Positions 55,484-63,915 of a stretch of 64,000 nucleotides of DNA are shown piece after piece; positions within the stretch are counted from its first letter, which is position 1, and each line of letters opens with the position of its first letter. The DNA is from an uncultured Ruminiclostridium sp. GTDB lineage: Bacteria; Bacillota; Clostridia; Oscillospirales; Ruminococcaceae. The stretch is from NCBI GenBank assembly GCA_910579265.1, contig CAJTTE010000003.1, positions 159,058 to 223,057 on the forward strand, in the 5' to 3' direction. Made by a program: the position numbers and the translations under genes. The notes under the pieces are model-generated. The model ran no database searches. It was not told the DNA's origin and saw only the letters and a program-made list of their open reading frames with translations.

Positions 55484-55840
55484 ATATACGGGATGCTTGT
55501 GAGTCACAAATGCTCAGAATATTTTTGTATTCCCGGTTTTTTTAAAACCGCTATTCGTTTATTCCGAGCCGCGCTTAATATCTCTGTTTTCGGATAAGCG
55601 TCAGCTTGAAAAAGCAGGTGCCTTGTCCCGATTTATGTGGGTTTTGGATTTAGGTATACGGGTTTTTACATTTGAGGTGCAGTCACCGCATGTTTTGCGT
55701 TTTCCGGTTGAATACGATACAGGTACAGGGGGCTGCAAAAAACAATATATATTTGTTCACGGTTGTATTCTCTTTTAAAAATCCAAAAAAGCTTTGGATA
55801 TATTATCCGTCCGGAAAAGCCGTTTTATTTAACAACGGGT
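55484..55840. other. intergenic between der and plsY
   Basis: About 360 bases beside the family 4 element; no gene and no clear terminator are recognised. Confidence 0.4.
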
Positions 55841-57154
55841 TCATTCCCCTCGTTCTCTCGCTATAAGCCGGATCGGCGTACCGTCGAGTCCGAAGGCGTC
55901 TCTGATCTGATTTTCTATATAACGCTGGTAGGAAAAATGAAAAAGATCCTTATTGTTACAGAAACAAACAAACGTAGGAGGTTTAACCGAGGGTTGAGTC
56001 ATGTAATAGAGCTTAAGACGTTTTCCTTTATCCGACGGAGGCTGTACCCTTGCCGTGGCATAGCTCAGCAGTTCATTAAGCCTGCCGGTTGAAATGCGTC
56101 TCGCATTTTGCTCTACGGTGTAATCTATAAGCTGAAACAGTTTGTCTATCCGTTGTCCGGTTTTTGCCGAAATAAATACGAATGGAGCGTAGGACATAAA
56201 GCTGAAATCGACCTCTAATTTTTTTGTAAAATCCTGCATGGTCTTTCCGTCCTTTTCGACGGCGTCCCATTTGTTTACGGCGATTACACTGGCCTTCCCC
56301 TGTTCGTGAGCATACCCGGCTATTTTGCTGTCCTGCTCGGTAAAGCCTTCGGAGGCGTCGATCATGATAACGCATACGTCGGCTCTGTCTACGGCCATAT
56401 ATGCTCTCAGAACGCTGTATTTTTCCACATTGTCATTTACTTTTGATTTTCTTCTTATTCCTGCGGTATCGATAAGCAGGTATTTATTTTCTCCACGCAT
56501 GACCTCGGTATCTACAGCATCACGGGTCGTTCCCGCTTTATCCGAAACAATAACGCGGTTTTCTCCTGCTATTTTATTGACAAGAGAAGATTTTCCCGCA
56601 TTGGGCTTTCCGATGATCGCAACCTTAACAATATTTTCGTCAATCCGTTCATCATTATCTTCGGGCATATGTTCAAAAACAGCGTCCAGAAGATCTCCGG
56701 TTCCGTGGCCATGGACCGATGACACGGCTATGGGGTCGCCAAGGCCTAAATTATAAAATTCATATATTTCCGGAGGTGTTTGTCCAAGCGCATCACATTT
56801 ATTTACGCAGAGAACAACGGGTTTCCCGCTTTTTTGAAGCATTTGCGCAACGCTTTGATCTGAAGCTGTTACTCCGGTTTTTATATCCGCAACAAAAATA
56901 ATAACGTCGGCACTATCTATTGCAAGCTGTGCCTGTTCCCGCATCTGTGATAAAATCACATCCTTGCTTTCGGGTTCTATTCCTCCGGTATCAACCAGCA
57001 TAAACTCGCGGTTGATCCATTCTCCCTTACCGTAAATCCTGTCTCGGGTAACTCCGGGAGTATCGTCGACAATGCTCATGCGTCTACCGATTATTTTATT
57101 GAATAAGGTGGATTTTCCCACATTGGGTCGTCCCACTATTGCAACCAGTCTCAT
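55841..57154 (-). CDS. der: ribosome assembly GTPase Der (EngA)
   Basis: The 437-residue protein has two tandem GTPase domains and a C-terminal KH-like domain and acts in 50S subunit assembly. Domain 1: GRPNVGKSTL at residues 8-17, DTPGVTRD, DTGG, NKCD. Domain 2: GKPNAGKSSL, KAGTTRD, DTAG, NKWD. The KH-like part includes YYMTQPSVKPPTFVCFCNNKDLFHFSYQRYIENQIRDAFGLDGTPIRL. The start overlaps the preceding small membrane-protein gene by four bases. Confidence 0.97.
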   Translation of the reverse strand: MRLVAIVGRPNVGKSTLFNKIIGRRMSIVDDTPGVTRDRIYGKGEWINREFMLVDTGGIEPESKDVILSQMREQAQLAIDSADVIIFVADIKTGVTASDQSVAQMLQKSGKPVVLCVNKCDALGQTPPEIYEFYNLGLGDPIAVSSVHGHGTGDLLDAVFEHMPEDNDERIDENIVKVAIIGKPNAGKSSLVNKIAGENRVIVSDKAGTTRDAVDTEVMRGENKYLLIDTAGIRRKSKVNDNVEKYSVLRAYMAVDRADVCVIMIDASEGFTEQDSKIAGYAHEQGKASVIAVNKWDAVEKDGKTMQDFTKKLEVDFSFMSYAPFVFISAKTGQRIDKLFQLIDYTVEQNARRISTGRLNELLSYATARVQPPSDKGKRLKLYYMTQPSVKPPTFVCFCNNKDLFHFSYQRYIENQIRDAFGLDGTPIRLIARERGE

Positions 57155-57489
57155 TTTATTTTTTCCTTTTTTCTGTACTTTCTTTCTATGGTTTTATATA
57201 CAATTATGGCGGCAGGTATACCCACAATTATTCCCAACGCCTGAACGACAGCGGCGATAAAAGAGTTAAATGGCATGATAACAGCCGCCGCAATCTGTGG
57301 CAGCGTGAAAGCCGTCCATATGATTCCGTTGGCATTATTGTATTTTTTTATATTACTGATCTCTTCCGGTTTAACTTCGTCGCCAGCCCAGAAATTAACG
57401 GGTGTTTTGGAGATAAATCCGTTAATGGCCATTCCTCCGAAAACAATTATTACAATAACAGTAACAAATTCACCTACTACCCACGACAT
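57151..57489 (-). CDS. small multi-pass membrane protein
   Basis: The 112-residue product has an N-terminal membrane segment, a polar stretch FWAGDEVKPEEISNIKKYNNANG, then two more membrane segments and a basic tail (ERKYRKKEKIK). The FWAG...ISNIKKYNxANGxxW pattern recalls SdpI/DUF3784-like small membrane proteins, but I cannot assign it. It opens the der-plsY-gpsA transcript and its stop overlaps the der start. GAGAGGTG lies upstream of the ATG. Confidence 0.7.
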   Translation of the reverse strand: MSWVVGEFVTVIVIIVFGGMAINGFISKTPVNFWAGDEVKPEEISNIKKYNNANGIIWTAFTLPQIAAAVIMPFNSFIAAVVQALGIIVGIPAAIIVYKTIERKYRKKEKIK

Positions 57490-57533
57490 TTACGGCACCT
57501 CTCTTTTCAGTAAATTCAGTGCTTTACAATTAC

Positions 57534-57563
57534 ATTATACTATACGGACTCGCTTTATGTCAA
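57534..57563 (-). promoter_or_regulatory. promoter of the der operon
   Basis: On the minus strand: TTGACA, 18 bases, TATAAT. Confidence 0.75.
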
Positions 57564-57567
57564 TAAG

Positions 57568-57596
57568 TTGACCTTCAGGATTTTATGAGTTATAAT
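57568..57596 (+). promoter_or_regulatory. promoter of the nucleotidyltransferase gene
   Basis: TTGACC, 17 bases, TATAAT; back to back with the der-operon promoter. Confidence 0.75.
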
Positions 57597-57626
57597 TATA
57601 TAAATGACCTTTAAGGAGACAATGCA

Positions 57627-58379
57627 ATGGAGCATATAATATTGAAGAAGTTGTCTGAAATAGAAAAAGCCGAAAATGTCAGGATACTTTATTGTGTCGA
57701 ATCGGGAAGCCGCGCATGGGGATTTGCTTCTCCGGACAGCGATTATGACGTAAGATTTGTATATGTGAGACCTATGGATTTTTATTTACGGCTTGATGAA
57801 ACAAGGGATGTTATAGAGTGGCAGCTTGACGATACTCTTGACATTAACGGATGGGATATCCAAAAGGCGTTCAGACTTCTTCATAATTCCAACCCAACGC
57901 TTTTCGAATGGAATTCATCGCCGATTGTGTATAAAAAAACAAAGGAATGGGATAAGGTCGATAAGATCATTGACAGATATTTTATAAATAAAGCCGGGAT
58001 ATACCATTATCTAAGCATGGCTAAAAGAAATTACAGCGGATATTTAAAAGAGGAAACGGTTCGGTTAAAGAAGTATTTTTACGTTTTGCGCCCCATATTT
58101 GCCTGTAAGTGGATACTGGATAAACAAACGCCGCCTCCGGTGCTTTTTTCAGAACTTTCGGACATATACATGGACGGGAATATAAAGTCTGAGGTGGAGA
58201 GACTGTTGGAAATAAAGCTTAATACTCCGGAAATAGCTTCGGGAAAGAGAATAGACGTGTTAAACGACTATATCCGGCGAAATATTGAAGAAATCGAAAA
58301 AGCTGCTTCAAAGCTTCCTCAGAAAAGCGCCGGAGAATGGAGTATGCTTAATGAGCTGTTTCTCGGTTTTTTCAAATAA
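57627..58379 (+). CDS. YcgL/RlaP-type nucleotidyltransferase
   Basis: The 250-residue product belongs to the polymerase-beta-like nucleotidyltransferases (PF10127-type). The signature ESGSRAWGFASPDSDYDVRFVYV carries the GS and the DxD metal-binding pair near residues 39-41, and NPTLFEWNSSPIVY follows. Members occur in predicted RNA-repair gene clusters (RlaP) but also alone, as here; no RNA ligase or Pnkp/Hen1 gene is adjacent. AAGGAG precedes the ATG. The substrate is unknown. Confidence 0.85.
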   Translation: MEHIILKKLSEIEKAENVRILYCVESGSRAWGFASPDSDYDVRFVYVRPMDFYLRLDETRDVIEWQLDDTLDINGWDIQKAFRLLHNSNPTLFEWNSSPIVYKKTKEWDKVDKIIDRYFINKAGIYHYLSMAKRNYSGYLKEETVRLKKYFYVLRPIFACKWILDKQTPPPVLFSELSDIYMDGNIKSEVERLLEIKLNTPEIASGKRIDVLNDYIRRNIEEIEKAASKLPQKSAGEWSMLNELFLGFFK

Positions 58380-58763
58380 TTTTTTTTAATACTGTTATTT
58401 AGGTTCTGCTTATATAAAAACAATATACTGTTTACAGGATGTTTCTATGACTTTTTAAAATGCTTACTCTATGAAAAGGCGTGTTAGGGAATTATGTGAA
58501 AATGAGTGAGCGGATCTATGAATTTTGAACTTATTAAGCTGTATACAGAAGGGTTTTATAAGTTGAGGGATCAAATACTCCGGAATAATTAAAACATGGA
58601 AAATGCTTTGACTTTCCGTATTATTTTTTTATTGAGGATAACGATGGGATCGATATAATGCCGTTTTTGACATGGCTGCGTAAAAGTAAATTAAAGCAGT
58701 TTGTCATTAACGGTCTTTTAAATTAATGCATTACCGAAAATGAACGGGTTTTTAATATGCATA
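58380..58763. other. AT-rich intergenic
   Basis: Only a 24-codon frame (58518, MNFELIKLYTEGFYKLRDQ) with no clear ribosome binding site is seen; it may be a gene remnant. Confidence 0.35.
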
Positions 58764-58793
58764 AAAGACCCTGTTACCGACAAGGTCTTTTTT
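58764..58793 (+). terminator. intrinsic terminator
   Basis: AAAGACC / GGTCTTT stem followed by TTTTT, about 385 bases after the nucleotidyltransferase gene. Confidence 0.6.
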
Positions 58794-59044
58794 TAGATCG
58801 GCATGATGATCGTAAATACCTGTATAAATTTTTTTAAAAATCCTGTTGGACGACCTAAAAGCTTATGATAAAGCAATATATTTACACGGTTTATGCCGAG
58901 CCGATATACTATGAAATTAAAATTTTTTTTAGCATTCGGAAAGTGGTATTATGCCTTTAAATGAAACATTAACTTTCATTAAATCCTTTTTTGGATCCAT
59001 AATATTTGTGATCCATTAAGAATAAAAAGTTATTTTTTTACCTT

Positions 59045-59210
59045 GCATTTATCGAATACAATACTATCCTTATCGAGGGAGAAAGCGGCTGCGGTCTTTT
59101 GAAATCCGGCAACAGAGTCCACAGGCTTGTGCGTGTAAGGCTCTTTGAACAGCCCGGAAAGAAAGCACACGAGCTTTGTAAGCCTTGAGATAATGCCCGG
59201 AATCGATTAG
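59045..59210 (+). pseudogene. prfB: fragment of peptide chain release factor 2 gene
   Basis: One frame reads TILIEGESGCGLLKSGNRVHRLVRVRLFEQPGKKAHE, then after a one-base shift the sequence reads KHTSFVSLEIMPGID before TAG. This matches the RF2 core that follows the GGQ loop (…YGYLKSE.GVHRLVR.SPFD..G+RHTSFAS.EVMPEID). The part before and after is absent and the GGQ motif is not present, so it is a short decayed fragment; a functional prfB must be elsewhere. Confidence 0.75.
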
Positions 59211-59253
59211 GACGCCGGATTATGGGTGCAGCCGTTTTTATTGATATCTAACT

Positions 59254-59814
59254 TCAACTTATCTTAGCGCAGAGGTACGCCTCGATCTCAATATCAAGCA
59301 GCTTCATTATTTCCAGCTCGTCCACCGCATCGGCAAGAGCATTATGCAATTCGCAGTATCCGGGGTTTTCGCTCAGCATTCTGTAAATGCTTTCAACACC
59401 GTATCCGCGTTTTAGTCTTCCAGTACTGTAGCATTCGGCGTTATCCGGGATTTTCGGATTATGTTGTTTATAAGCCGCCAGCTTCATTATATCATACCAA
59501 TTAAGAAATCTAAGTTCAGGCAAATGACGGTAATCGAAAGATGCATTATATGCGAATATATTTAAGACATTGTTAAATACAAGAAAATCAATCAGCTCAT
59601 CCATTGCTTTTTTTCTCGGACCTTCAATATCAGGCTCTATTCCGTCAGCGTAAAGCGCGTATGTATACATACCTCCGTGATTGTTAAAAGGAGTTAGTAT
59701 GTAATATCTTTTTTCCTTTATTTCGAATGTTTTTGAATCGGCGATTACAACACCTATTGACATTACCTCATCACCCCAAGTAGTTTCCGTATCAATAACG
59801 GCAAATAGGCTCAT
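59254..59814 (-). CDS. DnaQ-like 3'-5' exonuclease (DEDDh)
   Basis: The 186-residue product has an RNase H-fold exonuclease layout: Exo I in FAVIDTETT, Exo II in FAYNASFDYRHL, and Exo III with His and Asp in CELHNALADAVDELEIM. It is a single domain, so it could act in DNA repair, RNA turnover or as a free-standing proofreading-like nuclease. The ATG at 59814 (MSLFAV) has AGAGGAC at the right distance; the ATG at 59832 does not. It lies just upstream of no other gene on its strand. Confidence 0.88.
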   Translation of the reverse strand: MSLFAVIDTETTWGDEVMSIGVVIADSKTFEIKEKRYYILTPFNNHGGMYTYALYADGIEPDIEGPRKKAMDELIDFLVFNNVLNIFAYNASFDYRHLPELRFLNWYDIMKLAAYKQHNPKIPDNAECYSTGRLKRGYGVESIYRMLSENPGYCELHNALADAVDELEIMKLLDIEIEAYLCAKIS

Positions 59815-60082
59815 AATTTTGTCCTCTGTCATAAAAAATTTATTGTATTTACAGAATTGTCAGTAAGTGTTGGCACGCTGTAAAAATACGGCTTGTCATA
59901 TCCGGCTGACGCAGCTGTGTATTTCCCGTTGATAATATGTTAAGCGGTGAAGGCAAGGGAACGGGAGAAAAAAGGTACGCTTTGGATTTTCCGAAGAACA
60001 TATATGATCAAAGCTTTTGATGCTTTTATATCTTAGTCGCCGATATCCGGTATAAGAACGCTTGTTATGATCTGATATTTAA

Positions 60083-60138
60083 TTAAGGCAACACTGCACG
60101 CAAAGCCATCAGGCGGTCATTGTGCGGTGTTGCCTTAA
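60083..60138. repeat. TIR element family 1, internally deleted 56-bp copy
   Basis: TTAAGGCAACACTGCACGCA...GCCATCAGGCGGTCATTGTGCGGTGTTGCCTTAA: the left end is joined directly to the right-hand ~45 bp. The neighbouring 60139-60354 stretch has an open minus-strand run (KTISAIFSALAIAV...) that I cannot assign. Confidence 0.75.
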
Positions 60139-60354
60139 ATAGATACAACAGCTTTAGTTACCTGATTCTTGACGTAAAGTATTTCGTAATGACCGAGAGC
60201 GGCATAATGATACAGATGATATTCTGCCCTTTGATCAGTACGGCGTAAGTGCGGTATTTTGTTGATTGCGATCAAGACAATAAAGGAAAAGTATGAAACG
60301 CCTTTTGTTACGGCGATAGCAAGAGCGGAGAAAATGGCGCTTATTGTTTTCAGC

Positions 60355-61482
60355 TCAGATTTTGACCAGTGATTTATTAAATGTTTCCCGTATCGCCATA
60401 AGCTCTTCAGCTACTTCATATGTCGTTTCATCACCATAACTTCCAATATGGTGACATGTTAAATATTCGTGACAGGAGTTTATATCGTATGCTTCTTCAT
60501 TTAAAACAAGCTCCGCATAGCAAAGGTAGAAGAATACTATATTCCGGCGTATTGCGGATATATCCTCAGAATCATTTTCAAACGGTTCATCGGAAAAAAA
60601 ATTTTCAGCGATTTTAACTGCAAAGTCGCCGTTTTTTTGCACAAGTTTATAGAGCTGATCCAATGTGTAAATTTTTAACCAATGAAGTTCGGAAACCGAG
60701 TCTTCAAAATCAAAGGGTTCAATATTAGCTTCAAAGTCTATTCCCGCAATTTTTTCTATTTTATCATTTATTGCAATTATATCGGGATTAGTCTTTACCA
60801 GTTCGCATAATAAAACAGCGTCTATCTCAATATCTTTATCGTTTTCAATATGTTCTGATATTTGAGATTCGTATGTTGATAATGATTGCCTGATATTCTG
60901 AAATTCTTTGTCCGCAATTTCTAAAAGCCCCGCCAGACGCGAAAAACTTCGCCGTATGGTTTTAGGAATAGCTATCGGCCTTTTATAGCCAAGGTCATGT
61001 TCTATTTCCGCCCAAGCATGCTGAAGGACAGAGCGTATTTGTATTTCGCATTTCATTCCGGAGAATAGTTTATATTCCTTCAGCTTAAGACGGTCCTCGT
61101 TTAATTCCACAACATAGTGAACGCTGCAATAGCCGAAACGATCGGGCTCCAACGCTTTGCGCTTGTCAATAGAATTGTTTTTATCCACATTAAATTCGTG
61201 TTCGACGATATCGGCAACTTTGTCAACATCCTCCGCATAATATGTAATAACTCGGACTCCGGCTATGTCCGTAATGTCTTTTAAGCCATTGTATTTTCCG
61301 CATTTCTTGTCTATTTTTTCGCTAAGGCTGTCTCTGTCCTTCAGCCTGCAAGTTATTGCGTTATATGAAATATTTTCTTCCGATATAAGAATCTTCAGCA
61401 AATGTTCGACCTCGGAGGTGAAGCGTTGATATATATTCTTATTACTGTCGTACTGGCTCATAATTTTACTTTTGTTGTCCAT
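60355..61482 (-). CDS. RelA/SpoT-domain protein with C-terminal extension
   Basis: The 375-residue product has a RelA_SpoT nucleotidyltransferase domain in its first ~190 residues: CRLKDRDSLSEKI (ATP side), ITDIAGVRVITYYAEDVDKVADIVEHEF, DRFGYCSVHYVV (G-loop with Tyr, Ser, His) and CEIQIRSVLQHAWAEIEHDLGYKR. It lacks the HD hydrolase, TGS and ACT parts of the long Rel in this window. The C-terminal ~180 residues are helical and unassigned. It belongs to a subgroup common in Firmicutes whose alarmone activity is not established; toxSAS-type toxins and phage-sensing CapRel are relatives by domain. AAAGGA precedes the ATG. A tandem repeat array with TATAAT boxes lies upstream. Confidence 0.85.
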   Translation of the reverse strand: MDNKSKIMSQYDSNKNIYQRFTSEVEHLLKILISEENISYNAITCRLKDRDSLSEKIDKKCGKYNGLKDITDIAGVRVITYYAEDVDKVADIVEHEFNVDKNNSIDKRKALEPDRFGYCSVHYVVELNEDRLKLKEYKLFSGMKCEIQIRSVLQHAWAEIEHDLGYKRPIAIPKTIRRSFSRLAGLLEIADKEFQNIRQSLSTYESQISEHIENDKDIEIDAVLLCELVKTNPDIIAINDKIEKIAGIDFEANIEPFDFEDSVSELHWLKIYTLDQLYKLVQKNGDFAVKIAENFFSDEPFENDSEDISAIRRNIVFFYLCYAELVLNEEAYDINSCHEYLTCHHIGSYGDETTYEVAEELMAIRETFNKSLVKI

Positions 61483-61572
61483 ATTTTCGTCCTTTCCGGT
61501 TTATGATATTTGATATATATTTTAGCGTTGTTATATTATTAAATCATTAATATTTGACGGAATAGTTTACCA

Positions 61573-61950
61573 GAACCGAAAATGTTCTCAGGCATTTGAA
61601 TAAAATCTTTCACTTTACTTTGTCTGAGGTTATTATATCATCAGAAGAGCATAGCAAAGCGGAGCGATTCCACTGAAAAGGTACAATGTTCTCAAACATT
61701 AAGATAAATTCTCTCTCTTTATTTCGTTTGAGGTTATTATACCATAAAAAGAGCGAAGCAAAGCGGAGCGATCCCACTGAAAAGGTAAAATGTTCTCAAA
61801 CATTAAAATAAATTCTTCCACTTTACTTCGTTTGAGGTTATTATACAAAAAATACAGGAAAACGCAGCGATTTCCATGAACCAGTAAAATGTTCTTAAAT
61901 TTTTTAATAAACCTTATCTATTTACTTTGTTTGAGGTTATTATACCATAT
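61573..61950 (-). repeat. tandem array of family 5 (four ~100-bp units with TATAAT boxes)
   Basis: Units begin near 61582, 61686, 61789 and 61889. On the minus strand each carries (G)TATAATAACCTCAAAC..., an AT-rich spacer, and GTTTGAGAACATT, followed in three of them by GTGGGATCGCTCCGC-type sequence. The CTCAAAC and GTTTGAG arms can pair. The array lies 90 bp upstream of the RelA/SpoT-domain gene in the orientation that could drive it. Confidence 0.75.
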
Positions 61951-62104
61951 ATTGTACCGGACGTCAATATTTTTGACTAAATAATATGTTTCTACATGTC
62001 ATAAAGAGTGTGAGCGAAATGATTATAGTATGGCAGGGATTTTTATGTATAATATGTATGAGTGCCATAAATAATAAAGCCCGGCCTAAGCCGAGCTTAT
62101 CGGC

Positions 62105-62290
62105 GGCTATCTGAAAAGCCGCAAATTGTACGATTTCTATTAATTGTGGACGCTTTCCGCGTCAAAGAATGCCGATGATAGTTATCTTAAAGGGATAATT
62201 GCGCAATACCGTTGTTTTTCTACGCTTTTTTCCTTGAAATCGCTACGCTTTAGCGCAATTGTATTAATTTGCTTTGTTTTCAGATACGCC
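62105..62290. repeat. repeat family 4, copy 3
   Basis: A 186-bp element, GGCTATCTGAAAAGCCGCAA to TTTGCTTTGTTTTCAGATACGCC, in the same orientation as 45871. Confidence 0.8.
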
Positions 62291-62395
62291 ATAGGATTAT
62301 AAAGCAAAACATGATAAAGTCCGAATCGTAAGGATTCAGATTATAATAGAGCTTTTGCAATTAAAAAGGTTTTTGGAAAAGCCGGCGAAATAAAC

Positions 62396-63292
62396 TTATA
62401 TGATTTTCTTTATCGGGCGAAGGACCTGATAACCGATTACTTCAGGATAATGTCTTTGATAATCCTGACAGTCGGATTCATTCCATTCATAGCCTATTTC
62501 GGACGGATCAAATTTCCACGCCAAATCCTCAACTCTTTTCATAACCTCGATATTTTCCGAAAAATATTCAAAGGGTGGATGGTTAAATACGATATAATAG
62601 CTTTCAGGTATGATGTCCGTAAGTAAAAAGCCCTCTGGTACGGAACCGGAGTAATCGGTATTTACACCGAGTCCGTAAAAGTATTTTCTTTCACCGTTTG
62701 ACCATTTCCACCCTGCGGTATGATTTGTAACAACCGGATGACAATCGGTGATGCTTTGCACGATCCCCGTAAGTAGGTCACAATCATGTGCTGGCCAGAT
62801 AGGTCCTTTGGATGTTTCCGCATGCTCGTAACAGCCAAGATACCTGTGTGCGGGGATAAATTCGATTCGATAATTGGGAACGGTTAGATTGCTCAATGTA
62901 ACATCTCCTTGTTCAATATAGTGTGAAGGTGTAATAACATTTTTTTTCATAGTCAGAGGTATCGGAATAGGTTTTTTTCTGTATGCAGCCGGTGCGCATC
63001 CGTATGCATTTGTAAAAGCTCTCGTCAGAGCTTGTTGTGAAGAAAAACCGTATTCAAACGCAATGTCTATTATCGGTATGTCTGTATCCCGCAGAGCAAA
63101 AGCGGCTAAGCTTAGCCGTCTTTTGGCCATATACTCCTTGACAGTCATTCCGACAACACGGTGAAACTGCTCGGAACAATACCACGGCGAATATCCAACA
63201 TGGTATGATATCTCGGATAATGACGGATTTTCGACTGTATGGTTGTCGACCCAATCTATTAGCTTTTGCACTGTAAAGATCCATTCATACAT
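62396..63292 (-). CDS. AraC-family regulator with GyrI-like effector domain
   Basis: The 298-residue product has an N-terminal AraC-type double helix-turn-helix (LSEISYHVGYSPWYCSEQFHRVVGMTVKEYMAKRRLSLAAFALRDTDIPIIDIAFEYGFSSQQALTRAFTNAYGCAPAAYRK) and a C-terminal GyrI-like/effector-binding domain (about residues 130-298). The order resembles E. coli Rob and its relatives, which sense small molecules and activate stress or efflux genes. I favour the ATG at 63292 (MYEWIF) because GAAGGG abuts the earlier ATG at 63304. No target gene is adjacent, so its regulon is unknown. Confidence 0.9.
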   Translation of the reverse strand: MYEWIFTVQKLIDWVDNHTVENPSLSEISYHVGYSPWYCSEQFHRVVGMTVKEYMAKRRLSLAAFALRDTDIPIIDIAFEYGFSSQQALTRAFTNAYGCAPAAYRKKPIPIPLTMKKNVITPSHYIEQGDVTLSNLTVPNYRIEFIPAHRYLGCYEHAETSKGPIWPAHDCDLLTGIVQSITDCHPVVTNHTAGWKWSNGERKYFYGLGVNTDYSGSVPEGFLLTDIIPESYYIVFNHPPFEYFSENIEVMKRVEDLAWKFDPSEIGYEWNESDCQDYQRHYPEVIGYQVLRPIKKII

Positions 63293-63380
63293 AAGTGTTA
63301 CCATCCCTTCTGAACTGATTATAGCATATACGTGATCTTTTCTCTTTACATGAATTGGGATGTTTTATGCGTATGTTTTT

Positions 63381-63510
63381 AATCAAAATCACCGCTGAGA
63401 TGGTGGTTTTCACACGCCCTAAAAGGGCTTATTACAGGCTTATCACCTAAAAAGGGGTATTGAAGCCCTGACATAGCATTACTATCACAGGCAGCCGCTA
63501 AAGCCGCAAC
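63381..63510. repeat. hairpin-rich repeat family 6, copy 2
   Basis: AAATCACCGCTGAGATGGTGGTTTT...CCCTAAAAGGG...TTACAGGCTTATC...GAAGCCCTGACATAGCATTACTATCACAGGCAGCCGCTAAAGCC. It matches 52759-52890; its second hairpin is incomplete. Confidence 0.65.
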
Positions 63511-63512
63511 AT

Positions 63513-63550
63513 AAAAAGCGATAATCTTTTGTCAAAGATTATCGCTTTTT
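63513..63550 (-). terminator. tRNA-Ser terminator
   Basis: AAAAAGCGATAATCTTT pairs with AAAGATTATCGCTTTTT around TGTC, directly after the tRNA CCA end. Confidence 0.9.
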
Positions 63551-63639
63551 GGCGGAGAACAAGGGATTCGAACCCTCGCGCCGGTTTCCCGACCTACTCC
63601 CTTAGCAGGGGAGCCCCTTCACCACTTGGGTAATTCTCC
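63550..63639 (-). tRNA. tRNA-Ser (GCU)
   Basis: A 90-base class II tRNA with a long variable arm (GUAGGUCGGGAAACCGGCGC), acceptor GGAGAAU, anticodon loop CUGCUAA (GCU), T-loop UUCGAAU and encoded CCA. Confidence 0.95.
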
Positions 63640-63769
63640 ATAGTGCTGAAATTGATTAATATAAACATATGACGCATGAATCTGATTATCCGTTTTTTAA
63701 ATTTTAAGAATCATATAGATAATTTCAGATACATTATGGTCTTTTTCAGTAATCACGCGGATCAACCGC

Positions 63770-63858
63770 TGGCGGAGAAGGTGGGATTCGAACCCACGGT
63801 CCCTTGCGGGATCACTGGTTTTCAAGACCAGCTCTTTAAACCACTCAGACACCTCTCC
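63770..63858 (-). tRNA. tRNA-Ser (UGA)
   Basis: An 89-base class II tRNA with a long variable arm (GAUCCCGCAAGGGACC), acceptor GGAGAGG, anticodon loop CUUGAAA (UGA) and encoded CCA. The two tRNA-Ser genes are 130 bases apart and probably cotranscribed. Confidence 0.95.
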
Positions 63859-63886
63859 GAATAAACAATAGCCTTAAGCGAAACAA

Positions 63887-63915
63887 ATTATAACATATCA
63901 TTTATGCTTTGTCAA
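63887..63915 (-). promoter_or_regulatory. perfect consensus promoter of the tRNA-Ser genes
   Basis: On the minus strand: TTGACA, 17 bases, TATAAT, about 28 bases before tRNA-Ser(UGA). Confidence 0.85.

Noticed and set aside
61573..61950. CRISPR array
   Set aside because: Units of ~100 bp are similar over their whole length, with no short identical repeats alternating with unique spacers, and no cas genes are present.
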